Assembly: GCA_037179385.1 (NCBI GenBank)
Contig: CM074188.1
Span: 28,855,594 to 28,919,593 of the forward strand
Direction: 5' to 3'
Length of the DNA stretch: 64,000 bases
Source of the DNA: Holothuria scabra
Taxonomy: Eukaryota; Echinodermata; Holothuroidea; Aspidochirotida; Holothuriidae
This document shows positions 27,986-40,372 of this stretch, piece after piece. The translations under genes were made by a program, and so were the position numbers. Numbering within the stretch: the first letter of the stretch is position 1; the number at the start of each line of letters is the position of its first letter. The notes beneath the pieces are model-generated. The model was given only the letters and a program-made list of their open reading frames with translations, did not search any database and had not been told where the DNA came from.

Positions 27986-29011
27986 TTGAACCTTTGTTAC
28001 CCCTTAAATATTTCTCCCGGCACCAGTTGATTACTATGCTCTCCTCTTTCACAGATAATTCGTATTAAAGGCATGTTCTGGTGGCTTTTTGTCTTTGTCT
28101 TGTAAGGAAAACAAAAATATTCCACACCATGTCCTTCAAACCCTGTTATAATACCATTTTCCTAACTCAAGATATCTCACTTTAAAGATTGGTTACTTCT
28201 GTTAAAAAATACCTCTGCTCTTCAACAAAGCCACAGAAAGTTATGTAATTTGGGCACATTACTTCAAATTCCTTTTGTTTTCCTCTACAATTGAACATCC
28301 TGTTTGTTCTTGAAATTTGATACTTTTGGAATGTTTGAATATCTTTTCATTACCCTTTAACATATGTAGAGCACAACCAACAATGTTGCTTGATATTGTC
28401 TGGAGCGGCATCATAATTATAAATAAATTGAATGCAACTTCAAATGAATGTGGCACAATGACATCACAGATTTCCCATGATGCATCAAATCCCAAGAAAA
28501 ATTTGCAATACTTTAAAAATTTGTATCTTCCAAATGCTACAAGCTATTGAAATTCAGTTTTCACCTTCTGAAAGAGAAAATTTTTCTTCTTACTTTGAAG
28601 TTAATGAATTTTGTCTCCAGAACATGCCTTTAAGAGGTCTCCCAGGTCACTCATGTGATGTTTGCCGGTTCCCCATTGGGTAATTTTACCCCTGATTGGG
28701 AACCATAGCCATAAAGCCATGTTACGGAACTTTTTGTCCCGGGACCGTCTCCTCATTTGATAACATCCATATAGTTTGTAACTAACAACCAAACTTTCAA
28801 TTGAAATTTAATGTGGAATATATTTGTACCAAAATCTAATTGTGCAATGCAGGAAAATCTTATTTGAAATAAGATGTAATTTTCAAGTAGGGTAATAGCT
28901 GCAGTGTAGGAAAACTAATTTTGGGGTCCAGGAAATATTTATTTTCCAAGCATTTCTTCTTGAAGATTATTTAGCTGAAAACTGATCATTATGACACATT
29001 CTGCTGCTAAG
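27986..29011. other. No gene recognised
   Basis: Non-coding, nothing supported. Confidence 0.5.
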
Positions 29012-29019
29012 CACTGAAA

Positions 29020-31436
29020 CAGGGGTGGCGCCAGGATTTGTCCGACAGGGGGACCAGCTCCCCGACAGGGGGGCAGCATTTCAAGGCCCCGAGATGCTCC
29101 CGAGGTGGTGACCTCGTCCCGGTGGGACGTGACTCGGTAGAATTTGAGGCGCGCGCAGGGCGTCCGAAATTTTTGACTCTCTTTTTAACAAATACTTAAA
29201 AACCTGGAGTTTATTTTGAAGAAAAAAAATAAAATTTTTGAAACAATTTTGACTTTTGGAAGGACCATAAAAAAGTTGGGGTGTTTATTGAAGAGTCTAT
29301 CCTTCATATGGGCAAAATCAAAAACGTTTTGTACGCGACAGCTGAAATTCTGTTGAGGTTTTGCATGTAACCGTTCAAAGTTTACGTACTAAGGTCTCAA
29401 GACGAGACTAGAACTTTGCCCGAAAAGTTTTTCCCTTTTTTAACGAAGATTTGAAGATTAGGAGCTTATTACATTGCAGAAATTTGGGAATTAAATTTAA
29501 GAAAATTCGTTTATTGCAAGGTAAAAATAAAAAAATTGGGTTCTTTAGTAAGTGATATGCCTTTCAAGAGCAAAATTAGGTAGAATGTCGGGGAAATTTA
29601 AAAAGTTGGTTTTAAGTGCTGTACTGAGTATCCATCGATATAGGAAAATTTTGTCACTTTGAGCAATCTGAAGCTTAAATTGGGGAAAAACTGTAATTTT
29701 ATGACAGACCTTCTTATAAGATAAATCAAGTAGGGGGTGATCTGTAGTTTTTTGGGGTTACTGAATATCATCAGGCAGATTAAGGCCCTCGGACCATATT
29801 CTAAAATTTTCCCGCGGAAAAGTTTGGCTTCCCATATATTTGAAGTTTTATATCTTATATATTGGAATATGTAGGCGCACGGGAGCGTTACGGTTTGGGA
29901 GCGGGCGGAATTTGTCCCGAAAAATGTAATCCTGTCCAAAAGAGCACACAGATTTTTTTGAAAAGTTGAGAACCACCAGACAGCAGGAAAAGGCATTTCC
30001 CGGGCTGGTACGGTAATAAGAAACAAAGTAGTTATTAATTTGAGCTTTCTTTCACAATTAAAATTTCTCTTTATAATACTGTCCCAGAACGAAGAATAAT
30101 ATGCCAGCATGTATTGTTCCGGTAAGTAATCTGTTCGGCCAAAATATCTAAGCGGAACGCAACCACCAGTTGGGGGGGGGGGGGGGGAGTACAGTAAATT
30201 GTTAAAAAAATCTAGTCCCTCAGACTGTCAAACAGCCGGAAATGACAATTCCCAGACTTGTAACTAGAAATGAAACCATCGTTATTTTGAGCTTTCCTTT
30301 GAAATGAACGTTTAAATTCAACAGAAAAAAGGTCCAACTTGCTATAAGTGGATCAGAAAATTCCAATATAAAAAGTACTGCTTCAATTAGATGCAATGGT
30401 CTTGTCCCCCTTTTTTGGAGGGGGGACTGTGCAATGGAATTGAAATCATACTAATGTGTTTGACTCTACTAGGAATCTTCGTTGTATTCAATTGCAAGAT
30501 CCAAGTTGAAATTTTCTATGTGACTGCCCTAACCCCAGACTATAAATGATTTTACTTCTGACGTATTTGAAAATATGTCACGTAACAACGTGGTTTTAAA
30601 TGAATTTTCAGTCAGACTTATGGGGAAACATTCTCACGCTGTTGTTTATCATAATGTGTACCTCAAAACATCCTGGCCGATTCTCATTACCGTTGCTAGA
30701 ATTCGGCTGTCGGGGCAGGTCAGATGGCAGATCATTGGGCACTGCATGCACCTGAACAACCTCTCGTCTGTTTTTTTTTTTATCAGGAAAATTCGGAATC
30801 GTGAGTTTCCTTGAAGAATATGGTCTTCTAGTGACCAAGAAGACCATCCGCATTACTGAAGTTTTAAAGACCCGCATTTATTATCAGTTTAAGGTGGGCA
30901 CTCAGATGAAGGTTCTCCGAAGAAATTGGGTTTTCTCAACAAAAGGGGGAAGGGCAGCCTTCCAAGACGGGGGCATGACCTTGAAGATTGAAGATAGGAT
31001 GAGGGATAACAGAGCTTGTACGAAGTGATTAAAGCAGATTCAGATAGGCATTAAAATACCTTTACAAAAGAAATAAATAGTTCAAAAAGAAAAAAGAGTT
31101 CATGATTATCCTTCCAGTAACTTAAGTCCTTTACCTTCATTTTAGGCCTCCCCGAAGGAAATTGCCGTCAGTTCCACGACGGGGAGGAGACTAGAACAAG
31201 GTACATGAAATGAGGTTTAACCGAGCAAAGAGAAGTGATTGAAAATCAATTCTAATAGGTATCAAAATAGCATTTCAAGAAGTTTACCCATCCAGTAATT
31301 TCAGTCCTCGAAGGCTTTTTTTCTTTTTCTTTTTTTATAATTTTTTTTTATTTTTTAGGACTCCCCGACGAAATGGCTGACCTTCCCCGACGAGGGGGGG
31401 GGGGGGCATGCCCCCCCCCCGCTGGCGCCACCGCTG
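29020..31436. mobile_element. hAT-type non-autonomous transposon, 2.4 kb, perfect TSD
   Basis: The ends CAGGGGTGGCGCCAG and CTGGCGCCACCGCTG are inverted repeats with one mismatch. Perfect 8-bp duplications CACTGAAA flank it (29012-29019 and 31437-31444). The interior contains a G-tract at 30172-30187, a G/C tract pair at 31393-31420 and a copy of dispersed family 2 at about 30165-30560. The longest frame (29598-30110, minus, 170 codons) does not look like a transposase. Confidence 0.92.
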
Positions 31437-31484
31437 CACTGAAATAATAATAAAAATTTAAAAGGGGACTTCGAGTATGCCCTG

Positions 31485-31591
31485 GGGCCCATTCCACACA
31501 GAGTTACGCACAATCTTAAGTTTGATTCCCCATACTTAAGTCAACAGTAAATCAAACTTAAGATCATACGTAACTCTTTGTGGAACGGGCC
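31485..31591. mobile_element. MITE, 107 bp, long inverted repeats
   Basis: The arms 'gggcccattccacacagagt' and 'acgtaactctttgtggaacg' are complementary over about 40 bases with few mismatches, around a 20-base centre. The GGGCCC-type ends and a possible 3-bp CTG duplication suggest PIF/Harbinger, but the class is uncertain. Confidence 0.75.
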
Positions 31592-33480
31592 ACTGCTCTT
31601 TGTACCTGCACCGTGTCGGCAATCATTACCCGGTGTCCTCAAAACATTTCAGTTTATTAAAAAGCTACCGAGGGTCCTTATAGGCCCTGGAGCATCTTAA
31701 ACAGGGTATAAGTCTAACATTTCACGAAGAGGCATTCCTTCAATTGATCATTTCGTTGATTTTAAACGCGATTCATGACCTCAGTCTCCAAGTCCCGCAA
31801 CGTCAATATTCGTGTGTAGGTAATTTTGGCTCTCTATATGCTTGGGTTCCCTGATGTGATATAAAGGTAATTGAATTATAATTTTCTAGACTTATGATTT
31901 TCTTTAGGCTCATAGCTATTTTTATCAAAGTGTTTTTAATATAGAACATGTGCCTATGGATGTGGATGCACCCGTGAAGCTCTGATAGGATGTAGCTAAG
32001 AAATCTACTGCTGAATTAAAGAAGATAAAATCACTAGGTTGCGATTCCTTAAAATCCCCCTAATAATCTAACCCCATACCTCTAAACGAAAAAAAAAATG
32101 TTGCTGAAATTGCTCCAACATTCTGAGCCTCAGCATACCACACTCTTCTAACCCGACTTTACTCTACGCATCTGTGAGTTAAGTGACATTGGCGTTTCCG
32201 TGTTTTCCTTTGAAGAAAACCTTTAACTTTTCACTCTTCTTCGGTCGGAGTAAAATTTCATTTTTTTTTCGTATTTTTAGAGTGTAGTCAAAGGACACAA
32301 TATTCTTACATGTCCCCACGGCTGCACTAACCACACGAGTAACAACCACTTTTACGTTTGTTTAACTTACTAACTTTTTTTTTTGTAAATTACAATGGCG
32401 GAGATCTTGGGGGATATTCCCCTCATGTAATTGAATGAAAGGGTATACTATAATCCCTCATGAAAACACACCTACACATTCGGAAACTTTCAAAAGTTAA
32501 GTATGCTATTGTAAAAACTTATTTAAAAGCACGGAAAACTAAAGGTCAACAAAAATCCATCCTTTTAAATGTAACATAAAACCACTTTTCTAGAAATGGA
32601 AGTTAAGGTATGAATGTGGCCTGACAGTTCTGTATACGCTTCCATGGTGTAACTAAAACATGAACATATTTAACAACTGCATCAGTATCCTCAATCACAT
32701 ATCACTTTCGAAAGCGATCACCCTTAAGTTTGTTTCCGTGCTTTTAATGGAAGATAAGTACGGAATCCATTTCTTGCAAAAATGTTGACTTTTACATGCA
32801 GTTAAAGAATATATAATATTTAAATGCCATCAAAATTGCAAAAACTTTTCACATAATTGCCCAACGTGCTGTAACATTTGTTCAATTTTTGTTGCAATTT
32901 GGGTTTCTGCTTCTCTAGATGAGTTTTATTATACCTCAGTTTAAGTTCTACGCATTTCTTACAGTGACTTTTACTTTGAAAACCATTTTTGTTATTTGCA
33001 ATCCTTTCGGTTCAGTTTTATAGACTTTCTCTCAATCTCAATTGAAAAAATATAAGAGTTATTTAATTAAAAAAAAAAACGACTGATGATCGAAAACAAT
33101 TACTAAAGATCTAGGCCGTAAATAAGAATACTTTAATTCAGAAAATAACTGGTGATTACGGACAATAACTTCACATTGAGGCATTTGTTGAGAATGCTGA
33201 AAGAGATGAAATTATAAACAGTGTACACAAAAATATGATTTGATTCATTATACAACTAACAAGAGCCCGAGGAGTGTCGACAAGAAACTTGATATGCTCT
33301 GATATACACCGACATGCCTTAGAATAACTGAAAGTTATTATGGGTATGAAGACATTCGAAAAATTTTTATTTGAGAAATCAGGCAACTACAGTGTGATTT
33401 TCCCAACTCTTCGTTCATGAAATTCCTTATCCTTTCTAAAAAAAGCTTCTTTTTTTCCGCGCGGAAAATTGGCGCCACTG
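31592..33480. other. No gene recognised
   Basis: Non-coding, AT-rich. Nothing supported. Confidence 0.5.
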
Positions 33481-34460
33481 CTTTTATTCATTCATTATTT
33501 ATTTCGGTGTCAATTGTCAATAATTTATAAAAAGGAGAAGTTAAAACAATGAAAGGAACAAAAGCACCAAAGTTTTTAAAATTAAGTAAAGGAAGAAAAT
33601 ATGAAAATACAAAATACACCTCATGCTGCCCAAATTCAGGTGGTAAAGGATTAACCTTATATACATTGGTTTTCATAATAAAGCCTTAAAAAAATTTTCA
33701 CAAAATTTAAGGAAACTTACAGTAGGATTCTATTCTTCTCTTTAATTTGCACAAATTGATATCACACTGGAACTGCACATACTAGGGTATTCAAGATTGA
33801 CTCCGCAAACACTCTTTCGTTTGTCTCGATGTAAAAGTATGGAACAGTGTAAGTTAACGTCGCAACAATGCAAAACACTGTTGATAACACCCTCGAAATG
33901 TGGTTGGTAAAAGTTAACCTATTGTCAATACAGACTCCTACATACATAGTGTAAGGGCTACGTTCATCAAACGAGCCCTGGATTACACTTCTCTTCTCTT
34001 TAATATTCAATAAACCTTCATGCTTAACATTAATAGTTTCAAACACAACTTCTTTCAAATTCCTGGGATTTAAAATGAGATTTTTTCGCTCACACAACCT
34101 TACAGTTTTAGAAATAAGACTTTGATAATCAACTTGATTTCTCCTATGTGTGGTTTTACTAACGGTGCAACAAACTGCGGTATCATCCGCATACTTTATT
34201 ACGTTGCAATTAGAGTGGGATTGCATTTCATAAGTGTATATGGTAAAAAGAACAGCCGATAGAAGACCACCTTGAAGGACGCCTATTTTGATATCTGAAA
34301 TAAGAGAAAATCCCTTTTTGACTTTATTTGCCTAAACCAAGTCTGCAAGCCAGTGAATAAGCCACGGTTCTCTAATAAAATTATAAAGGTCTTGGATAAA
34401 TCGATTTGGAAAAATCATTTTAAAGGCCTTCGAAAAGCTAAGAATAAGACTTTTTTATAT
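33481..34460 (-). pseudogene. LINE (non-LTR) reverse transcriptase fragment
   Basis: On the minus strand an RT fragment reads through 'REPWLIHWLADL', then GVLQGGLLSAVLFTIYT, the catalytic box KYADDTAV, NLILNPRNLKEVVF and YVGVCIDNRLTFTNHISRV. These are RT palm and thumb motifs in non-LTR order. The largest open part is 33762-34226; a stop interrupts the region upstream of GVLQGG. The 3' end, with an (AATG/AATA)n-like tail near 33490-33510, lies about 280 bases past the stop. There is no endonuclease, so it is a 5'-truncated copy. It is CR1/Jockey-like, with the clade not certain. Confidence 0.85.
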
Positions 34461-35457
34461 TCTTGTTTCCTTTTAATTCAAACCTGCAACTATGTCATGT
34501 ACTAGCATAAGTATTGCATCGGTGCATGAAAATATTGCTTGCAGTCGTGTTCCCTCATAAAACAGTGTAATAAGTTTTTCCGAATTCTGGAAATTACAAA
34601 ATCACCAGATCATTAAGTTATATTGTGCAACTACAGTGCTGTTTCCATGAATTTTCTATCATAAAATTCCCCCCCCCCAAATTTCCCTTATATCAGCTCT
34701 TTACTCTTAAAATGTTGTCGTGCAGCCTCAATTCGTAGGTCTTATATAACAGCAACAACGATCTCTGGTAGGTGTTCAATATCAGACTTGCCAATAAGAA
34801 ATGCAAATTACTTTCCTCATTTTCTTATATAGGGAACGCAGAATCCAAATTTTTCTCCAATGCGAGCTCCACATTTTCAAAACTTTGCTGAACAAGGGAA
34901 AAATCTCGACGCGTCTGGCGCGCCGCAAATCAAGTCCCCAGGAAAATGATGTTAAAAATTAAATAAAATATTTGGAAAATTTTGGTGATTCCTCCCTCTA
35001 GTTACGCCAGTGTTCAATGATTTTCTTTTCACTCGATTCAGAAACTTAATCTCCCTTTTAGGCAATCAGACAACTTTTACTTTTCTTAACTTTTTACCGT
35101 TAAGCTTTTTTACCTTCCTATGAAATACGCTTCCGACGATCGCTGTGATATCACGTTAGACAACCCGGAAAGGGCCATTTCTGGGGATCTCGGGCGTTTA
35201 AAGTGACACCGACTATATCCCTCCCACTTTCAAAGACCGATCGCCGCCCATGATAGATTAAGATAATTACCACCATTGCTTGAACAGACTGTGCATGGCA
35301 TAAACACTTAATGTAAGTGCCACGACATAAACATTTTTGAAAATGTAGCACTTACGTAATAACCACAAGGTGCAAAACAACCTACTCAAACTTTGAAGCT
35401 ATGAATTGTTTTCAAAATAAACATCACGTTCGACTTCAGTTATAATTTGGGTAACGG
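34461..35457. other. No gene recognised
   Basis: Non-coding, nothing supported. Confidence 0.5.
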
Positions 35458-35760
35458 GTTTAAAGGCAGCCATTCGTCACCCCAAACTACAGTTTCAGTA
35501 TACATATATCAAAACTCTCAATTGGTACAGCTCTTTGATTGGCATCACATTGAAACAATGCATCATAGCTAAATTACACTGCATGGATACTGGGAGTGTC
35601 TTGATTACACATTATGGACATGTATGGCCACTGGGACAAGCCATGAAGCAATAAACTGGGATTGTGTCTGGACAAAGATGAGTTTTAGATAAATGTGGGA
35701 GGGGCTAGAAGTAAGTAGGTTGGGAGAATTGGAACTGTTTGGGATGATGAAAATATGCCT
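35458..35760 (+). repeat. Dispersed repeat family 1, copy 4
   Basis: It shares 'caccccaaactacagtttca', 'caattggtacagctctttga', 'gaagcaataaactgggattg' and 'aatgtgggaggggctag' with the other copies. Confidence 0.7.
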
Positions 35761-36211
35761 TTAACAGAAACGCTTTTATTTGGTGTCATGGTGATTTCAC
35801 AATTTTTTTTGCACGCCCTGTGGATTACAACACTTAACCACTTTATTTGTACTTTCCCTACATAAAAAGAAACATTTACAGCGACTGACCCAAACCGCAT
35901 CTATTATATCCGTGATAAAATCAATTTGCATGTTGCGAAATTCTTAGAAATTATAAATACATGTTTATGTTACATTATGCAGAATGACGCTGTGCTGTAC
36001 ATCATTGTTTAATAACTTGTATATTTTAAATGGAGGTGGGGAATGTATTAAACGTCTAGCCATCGCATAAAATGGTTCACATTTAATAGTCAGTATGACA
36101 AACACGTCTTAATTTGGGAACAAAAGCATTCTTACATTCATCTATTCATTCTTTCCTTCATTCATCCTTCCAATTCTTAAACCGAGGATAAAATTTTCTT
36201 AACAGCTTGAA
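35761..36211. other. No gene recognised
   Basis: Non-coding; a (CATT)n-like stretch lies at 36134-36168. Confidence 0.5.
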
Positions 36212-36305
36212 GTCCGATAGCCTGTGTAGCGCTTCTGTGGGTTGGTTTTTCGTAGCGATGAGCTGAACGAAACGATTTCGTCCGCTCTGCGGGCTACAGG
36301 TCCGA
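36212..36305 (-). repeat. Short dispersed repeat family 3, copy 1
   Basis: The core 'ttcgtagcgatgagctgaac' followed by 'gaaacgatttcgtccgc' recurs at 38053-38100 with few changes. The flank 'tagcctgtgtagcgcttct' recurs at 37492. The core is partly self-complementary. It is a probable SINE. Confidence 0.6.
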
Positions 36306-37146
36306 GGGAAATCACTTTGAATTCCCAGTCTCCAATTTTAAGGAAAGAGACAAAGCATGTATACAAATAGGAAACGGTAAACGGATAAATTTGAAATGGT
36401 AGCAAGAAGAGGACGGTCAGAATTTACCAAAAATAGTGTTGTGTTTACTACATTTTCTCAAAACGTTTAAGTCTTGATTTGCAAGAACCCTATCCATGCC
36501 TCTATAGAGCTTTGTCATCGGGAAACTTGGACTGAAGAAATCTGGGTAATCAACTATTTTGATTCTTGTTTTGTGATTTGGGATTTGTGATCTAATATCG
36601 GAGTGGATGTTTACGCTTGGAGAGGCTATTTAAAATACAGTTGTTAGATTAGATGTTTAAATGGGGGTGAAACGACCCAGTTTCTAGCAAATGGTTAAAC
36701 CTGGTACAAACTTCCCGAAAAATATCCTTGTGCTTGTAGAGAGTAGAGAAAACATGTGGAAAACTGGAACAAGTGGAAAAAAGGCCGTAGCCAGCTCGAC
36801 TTTAACCAGTTGGTTGGTCACCGGGTCTTAAATTAAACTCCATCTAAACTAACTTTACCTAAACATGTACTGCTATTATCCACTTCCAGTACGAGTCAAC
36901 TCCTTTTATGTGCTTATGTTTCGTCTAATAATTGTTTCTACCATCTATTTTAGTTTGAAATTGATTTTTGTACAAACTAATCACAAGGGAACGGATAAAT
37001 TTTATTAATTCTATGCGATTGGTGTCTGCGTATTGAAATAAACATTAGTTTCCTTTCACTTTCGAACGAAGGTGGAAAAGTGAAGCTTAAGAAAGTCGGA
37101 AAGAAAACTTGTACAAAATTAAAAGTGATTCTTGAATTAAACTTAC
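36306..37146. other. No gene; SINE body fragment
   Basis: Bases 36760-36850 resemble the SINE body of 21965-22190 ('ggaaaactggaacaagtgga', 'aattaaactccatctaa'). Otherwise nothing is recognised. Confidence 0.45.
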
Positions 37147-37234
37147 CACGACTTCTTGAAAGGTATGAACAGCTGGAGCCTGTAATAGATGTGAATATAA
37201 GGACGCCAAGGAACAATAGCCTTGGTTTTGTCAT
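37147..37234 (-). CDS. Candidate first coding exon with signal peptide (gene A)
   Basis: An ATG at 37234 (minus) opens 29 codons with a classic signal peptide: a short basic start (MTKPR), a hydrophobic core (LLFLGVLIFTSITG) and a small-residue end (SSCS). It runs into a strong GTAAGT donor in phase 1, the phase used by the FN3 exons. A TATA-like box lies about 200 bases upstream and the 5' leader is AT-rich. Secretion or insertion of a receptor ectodomain is the likely role. The link to the exons at 11758 and 7526 is by strand, order and phase only. Confidence 0.6.
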
Positions 37235-37427
37235 CTTGATGTTGAAATGATTTGTTTCTGAATCTGGATCGAAATTTTAATATTCTTTAAGACAAGCTCG
37301 CTGCTTTGCATCCAGTTGTAGAATAAAATAAATTTTAAAACTGGTTGTACGAAATTCATTAGTAAGGGTCGTGCAACGCAACGTAAGCAAACGGTTAGTT
37401 GAATATTCATTTGCGATTACGTCATAA

Positions 37428-37441
37428 ACTTAAATTTATAT
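37428..37441 (-). promoter_or_regulatory. Possible TATA box of gene A
   Basis: The minus strand reads TTATATAAATTTA about 200 bases upstream of the signal-peptide ATG. A palindromic-looking TGACGTAA (CRE-like) lies at about 37419-37426, just downstream of it. Single motifs of this kind are weak evidence. Confidence 0.35.
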
Positions 37442-37491
37442 AATGCCTGTCTGAACCTTTGTTAAAGGACAGTACAAGTCAAACAAGGAAG

Positions 37492-38110
37492 TAGCCTGCG
37501 TAGCACCTCCGTGGCTGCAGTCCCCTCAGAGCTGGCAGGCGATGGTCAGAAATTCCGCTCAATGAGCCCAAAAGTTGATCGTCTTAATATTCATGAACAC
37601 TCATCACAATTGGCCTATCTCGAGGTACGCAGTGCTCAACGACTATTGAATCTTATCAATGCTACGTTGAACACAAAGACGTTTAAACCAAACAAAAACA
37701 TAGGCTTATTACGTCCGTTAGAAGCTTTGAAACTAGTATTGAAGTCACCAAAGACTGAATTTAGAAACAGTAATCTTTTGTAGAAAAGTATCGAATTGTT
37801 TCCATGGCTGTGGAATTGGTTGTTTTAATTAATCGTTTTACTGTGTGTGTGTAGGCTTGCACGGTACCACACAACATATACAAGTGTCAAATAAAATCGA
37901 CCACTGCACTGTTGTACAATGGTACAAGTGTTTGCCTGTTAAATAAACACTAACAGCCTCGCCTCAACCAATCCATTTAGAGTTATGTTAATGAAGTTTC
38001 CTTAAGTTTTCTACGCAGTTGAACAGGTTTGGTGTCCAACGCCGGAGGACGTTGATTTTTTCGTAGCGATGAGCTGGACGAAAAAATTCGTCCGCCCCGC
38101 GTGCTAACAA
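37492..38110. repeat. Repeat family 3 copies and intergenic DNA
   Basis: Bases 37492-37525 match the 'tagcctgcgtagcacctccg' flank and 38025-38110 hold the second family-3 core ('ttcgtagcgatgagctggac'). The 90-codon frame at 37511-37783 starts inside this repeat and is not convincing. Confidence 0.45.
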
Positions 38111-40370
38111 GCAAGATGCATTTGAAATTATTGATTATTACAGGTTTGTCACGCACTAAACTTGCTGTTTGAACTCTGACCACAAGCTCTGTTTATCTTA
38201 ACCACAAGATCTGTTATCTGTACTTGAGCACGCGAAGGCCCTTCGATGTAGCTCAGCATGTCTGCAATGCAACACACAATAAATGTATTAAAGGATGATC
38301 AACGCTGCACCGCGGTAGATAATAATGCACGATCTACGCCCTCGTGCATCCGGCGATAGCATAAAGCCCGGTGAGTGCATTATTTATTCCTCTCAATGCA
38401 TAGGTCCAACGTTGATTAAACTTGTTCATTCATACGCAACAAGATTTTCATTAAAAAAATCATAACTGAAAAGAGAGGAAACGTTGTTTCTATACATAAT
38501 TGCACGTCCACTAAAAGTGGAAACATTTAAACTCTAATTACCGTTCAGGAAATGTTCTTGCGCAATAAACAAAGTATACCATTGTACAAACTGGATTCAG
38601 CAGATCCATAAACCATAGAGTATAAAGTTATGTTATTACATTAGGGAAATATTGCTTTTTTACGAACTTCTGCATTCCAAACAAGGACAAAGTTTAACGC
38701 TCAGGAAGAAAGAATTAAAAAATGACACTTGGCAACCCTCCTAGAAACGAATTTTACACGCACCATTACGGCCTAACCTACTAATTATGTTTTAATAAAC
38801 GTGCCCGAACGTATGCTTCTTTTCTTATAGTTATGTGTGTACACTATGCGTTAAGTAAATTTAGCTTCGTCCTTACATATACATTCGCATATAGGCTGCA
38901 TACATGCAGCGTACATGCACAGCACAAGCAGCTTTGGGTGGTATTTTCAAACTGTGAATCATGATAGTCTAAAGTAGATGTGTGCGGGTATTACGTTTCT
39001 AAGCTAATCTGCGCTGCCAAACGCTAATCCCAGAATCCGATTAAGAATTCCGAGGAAGTTGGACAAGGTAAGCTACCTAGTAGAGGGCCTAGTAAAGTTA
39101 AATAGTACGCAACGTTCAAAAGAAGCCTTAGGTCGTCAAGACCCTGTCATTTTGAGACGCGGGTTCTAGGCAAACGTTAATAGAAGTAGCCTACGATTGC
39201 AAGCTCAACTTTCAATGCCAGCTTTTAAAAAGTACAGTTTTCATGTTAGATTGGCTAGCCTTCAACGGCGTAGGCTTCGTGACTGTCTACGTACGTTAGC
39301 AATATCGTATTATCGTATTAGGGTTTTATTGTATTCATACGTACCGTGATTTATCCGTGGAGAATAAAAAACAGTCACTGTGGTTTTATCGCGTGAGAAC
39401 GCACGGTCACCTGACCACAATGGACCATCAGGGGTTGAGAATTATTACCAAGTATGAATGAACAAAGAATATTGAGCGTCACGCCAGCTGATATGAGTTG
39501 ACGTGATTGGCCTCTGTTGGGATTCCGTATCTAGCTCGCTTATAGTATTTTCACGATAAAATCACGTACAGTGTTTTTCGCTCGTTTTCATTGGCCAAAG
39601 AGAAACCGACGTCACGAAAATCACGTCATGTTAGTAATCGCAGATAAGAGGGCTCTTTTGATGTAGGTAGTTTTAAAGGATGGATTGGATTGCTTTATTT
39701 TCGAGGTAACTAATTTACACCCGCAGAAGACAAAGCACGTTCGTTTTGTATTGTGAGAGACAGCAGTTTGATTTCTGTTTGATCATGGAAGTAATTTAAT
39801 CTTTTGACTACTGCCAGCATGAAACCTAAGTACACTGTTTACTTGGAGGAGCTTTCTGTTTCTAATTTGAATTAAATTTTATTCTTAATTATAAGTGGTT
39901 TAAGCCTACAAACCAATGGCAAGAGAGTTAACGAAATATTTAATCCTGCTGCGATTTAGCAAGAACATTGGGGTCCTCATAACATCACGAATAAAGTAAG
40001 ACCTCTTCCAAATCCGCAACAAGAGACTGGAACTTATTTCCGTTTCTAATTAGAAAGTAAAACCTATAGTTGGGATAGGCGGGTATCCCTCATGAGAGAT
40101 GTACATCCTAGATAGGCGACAAGGGCCTAGAAATATAGATCTTCGATGGGCTCTCGGGTAAACTGGTTACTACAGGCATTTTAAATCGATCCCATTTTAT
40201 AACACTAAACAGGAATTTTTCTTAAACCAGATTAATTAACCTCACGTGGTACATAATCTCCTCAGAAGGAACAATATTATGGTTAATTTTTTAAATTACC
40301 AGAAGCGAGAGAATCACCCGGCTGAGTAGATAATTAACTTCTGTTCAACTAATATCAGGCACAGAGTCGC
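38111..40370. other. No gene recognised
   Basis: Intergenic or intron DNA without supported features. Confidence 0.5.
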
Positions 40371-40372
40371 TA

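Noticed and set aside
29598..30110. 170-codon minus-strand ORF in the 2.4-kb hAT element
   Set aside because: Composition is hydrophobic and unordered, with no transposase, BED-finger or dimerisation motif; it is likely chance in AT-rich DNA.
33762..34226. Host gene on the minus strand
   Set aside because: The YADD box and neighbouring RT motifs identify a LINE fragment.
37511..37783. 90-codon ORF
   Set aside because: It starts within a dispersed repeat; no domain or splice context.
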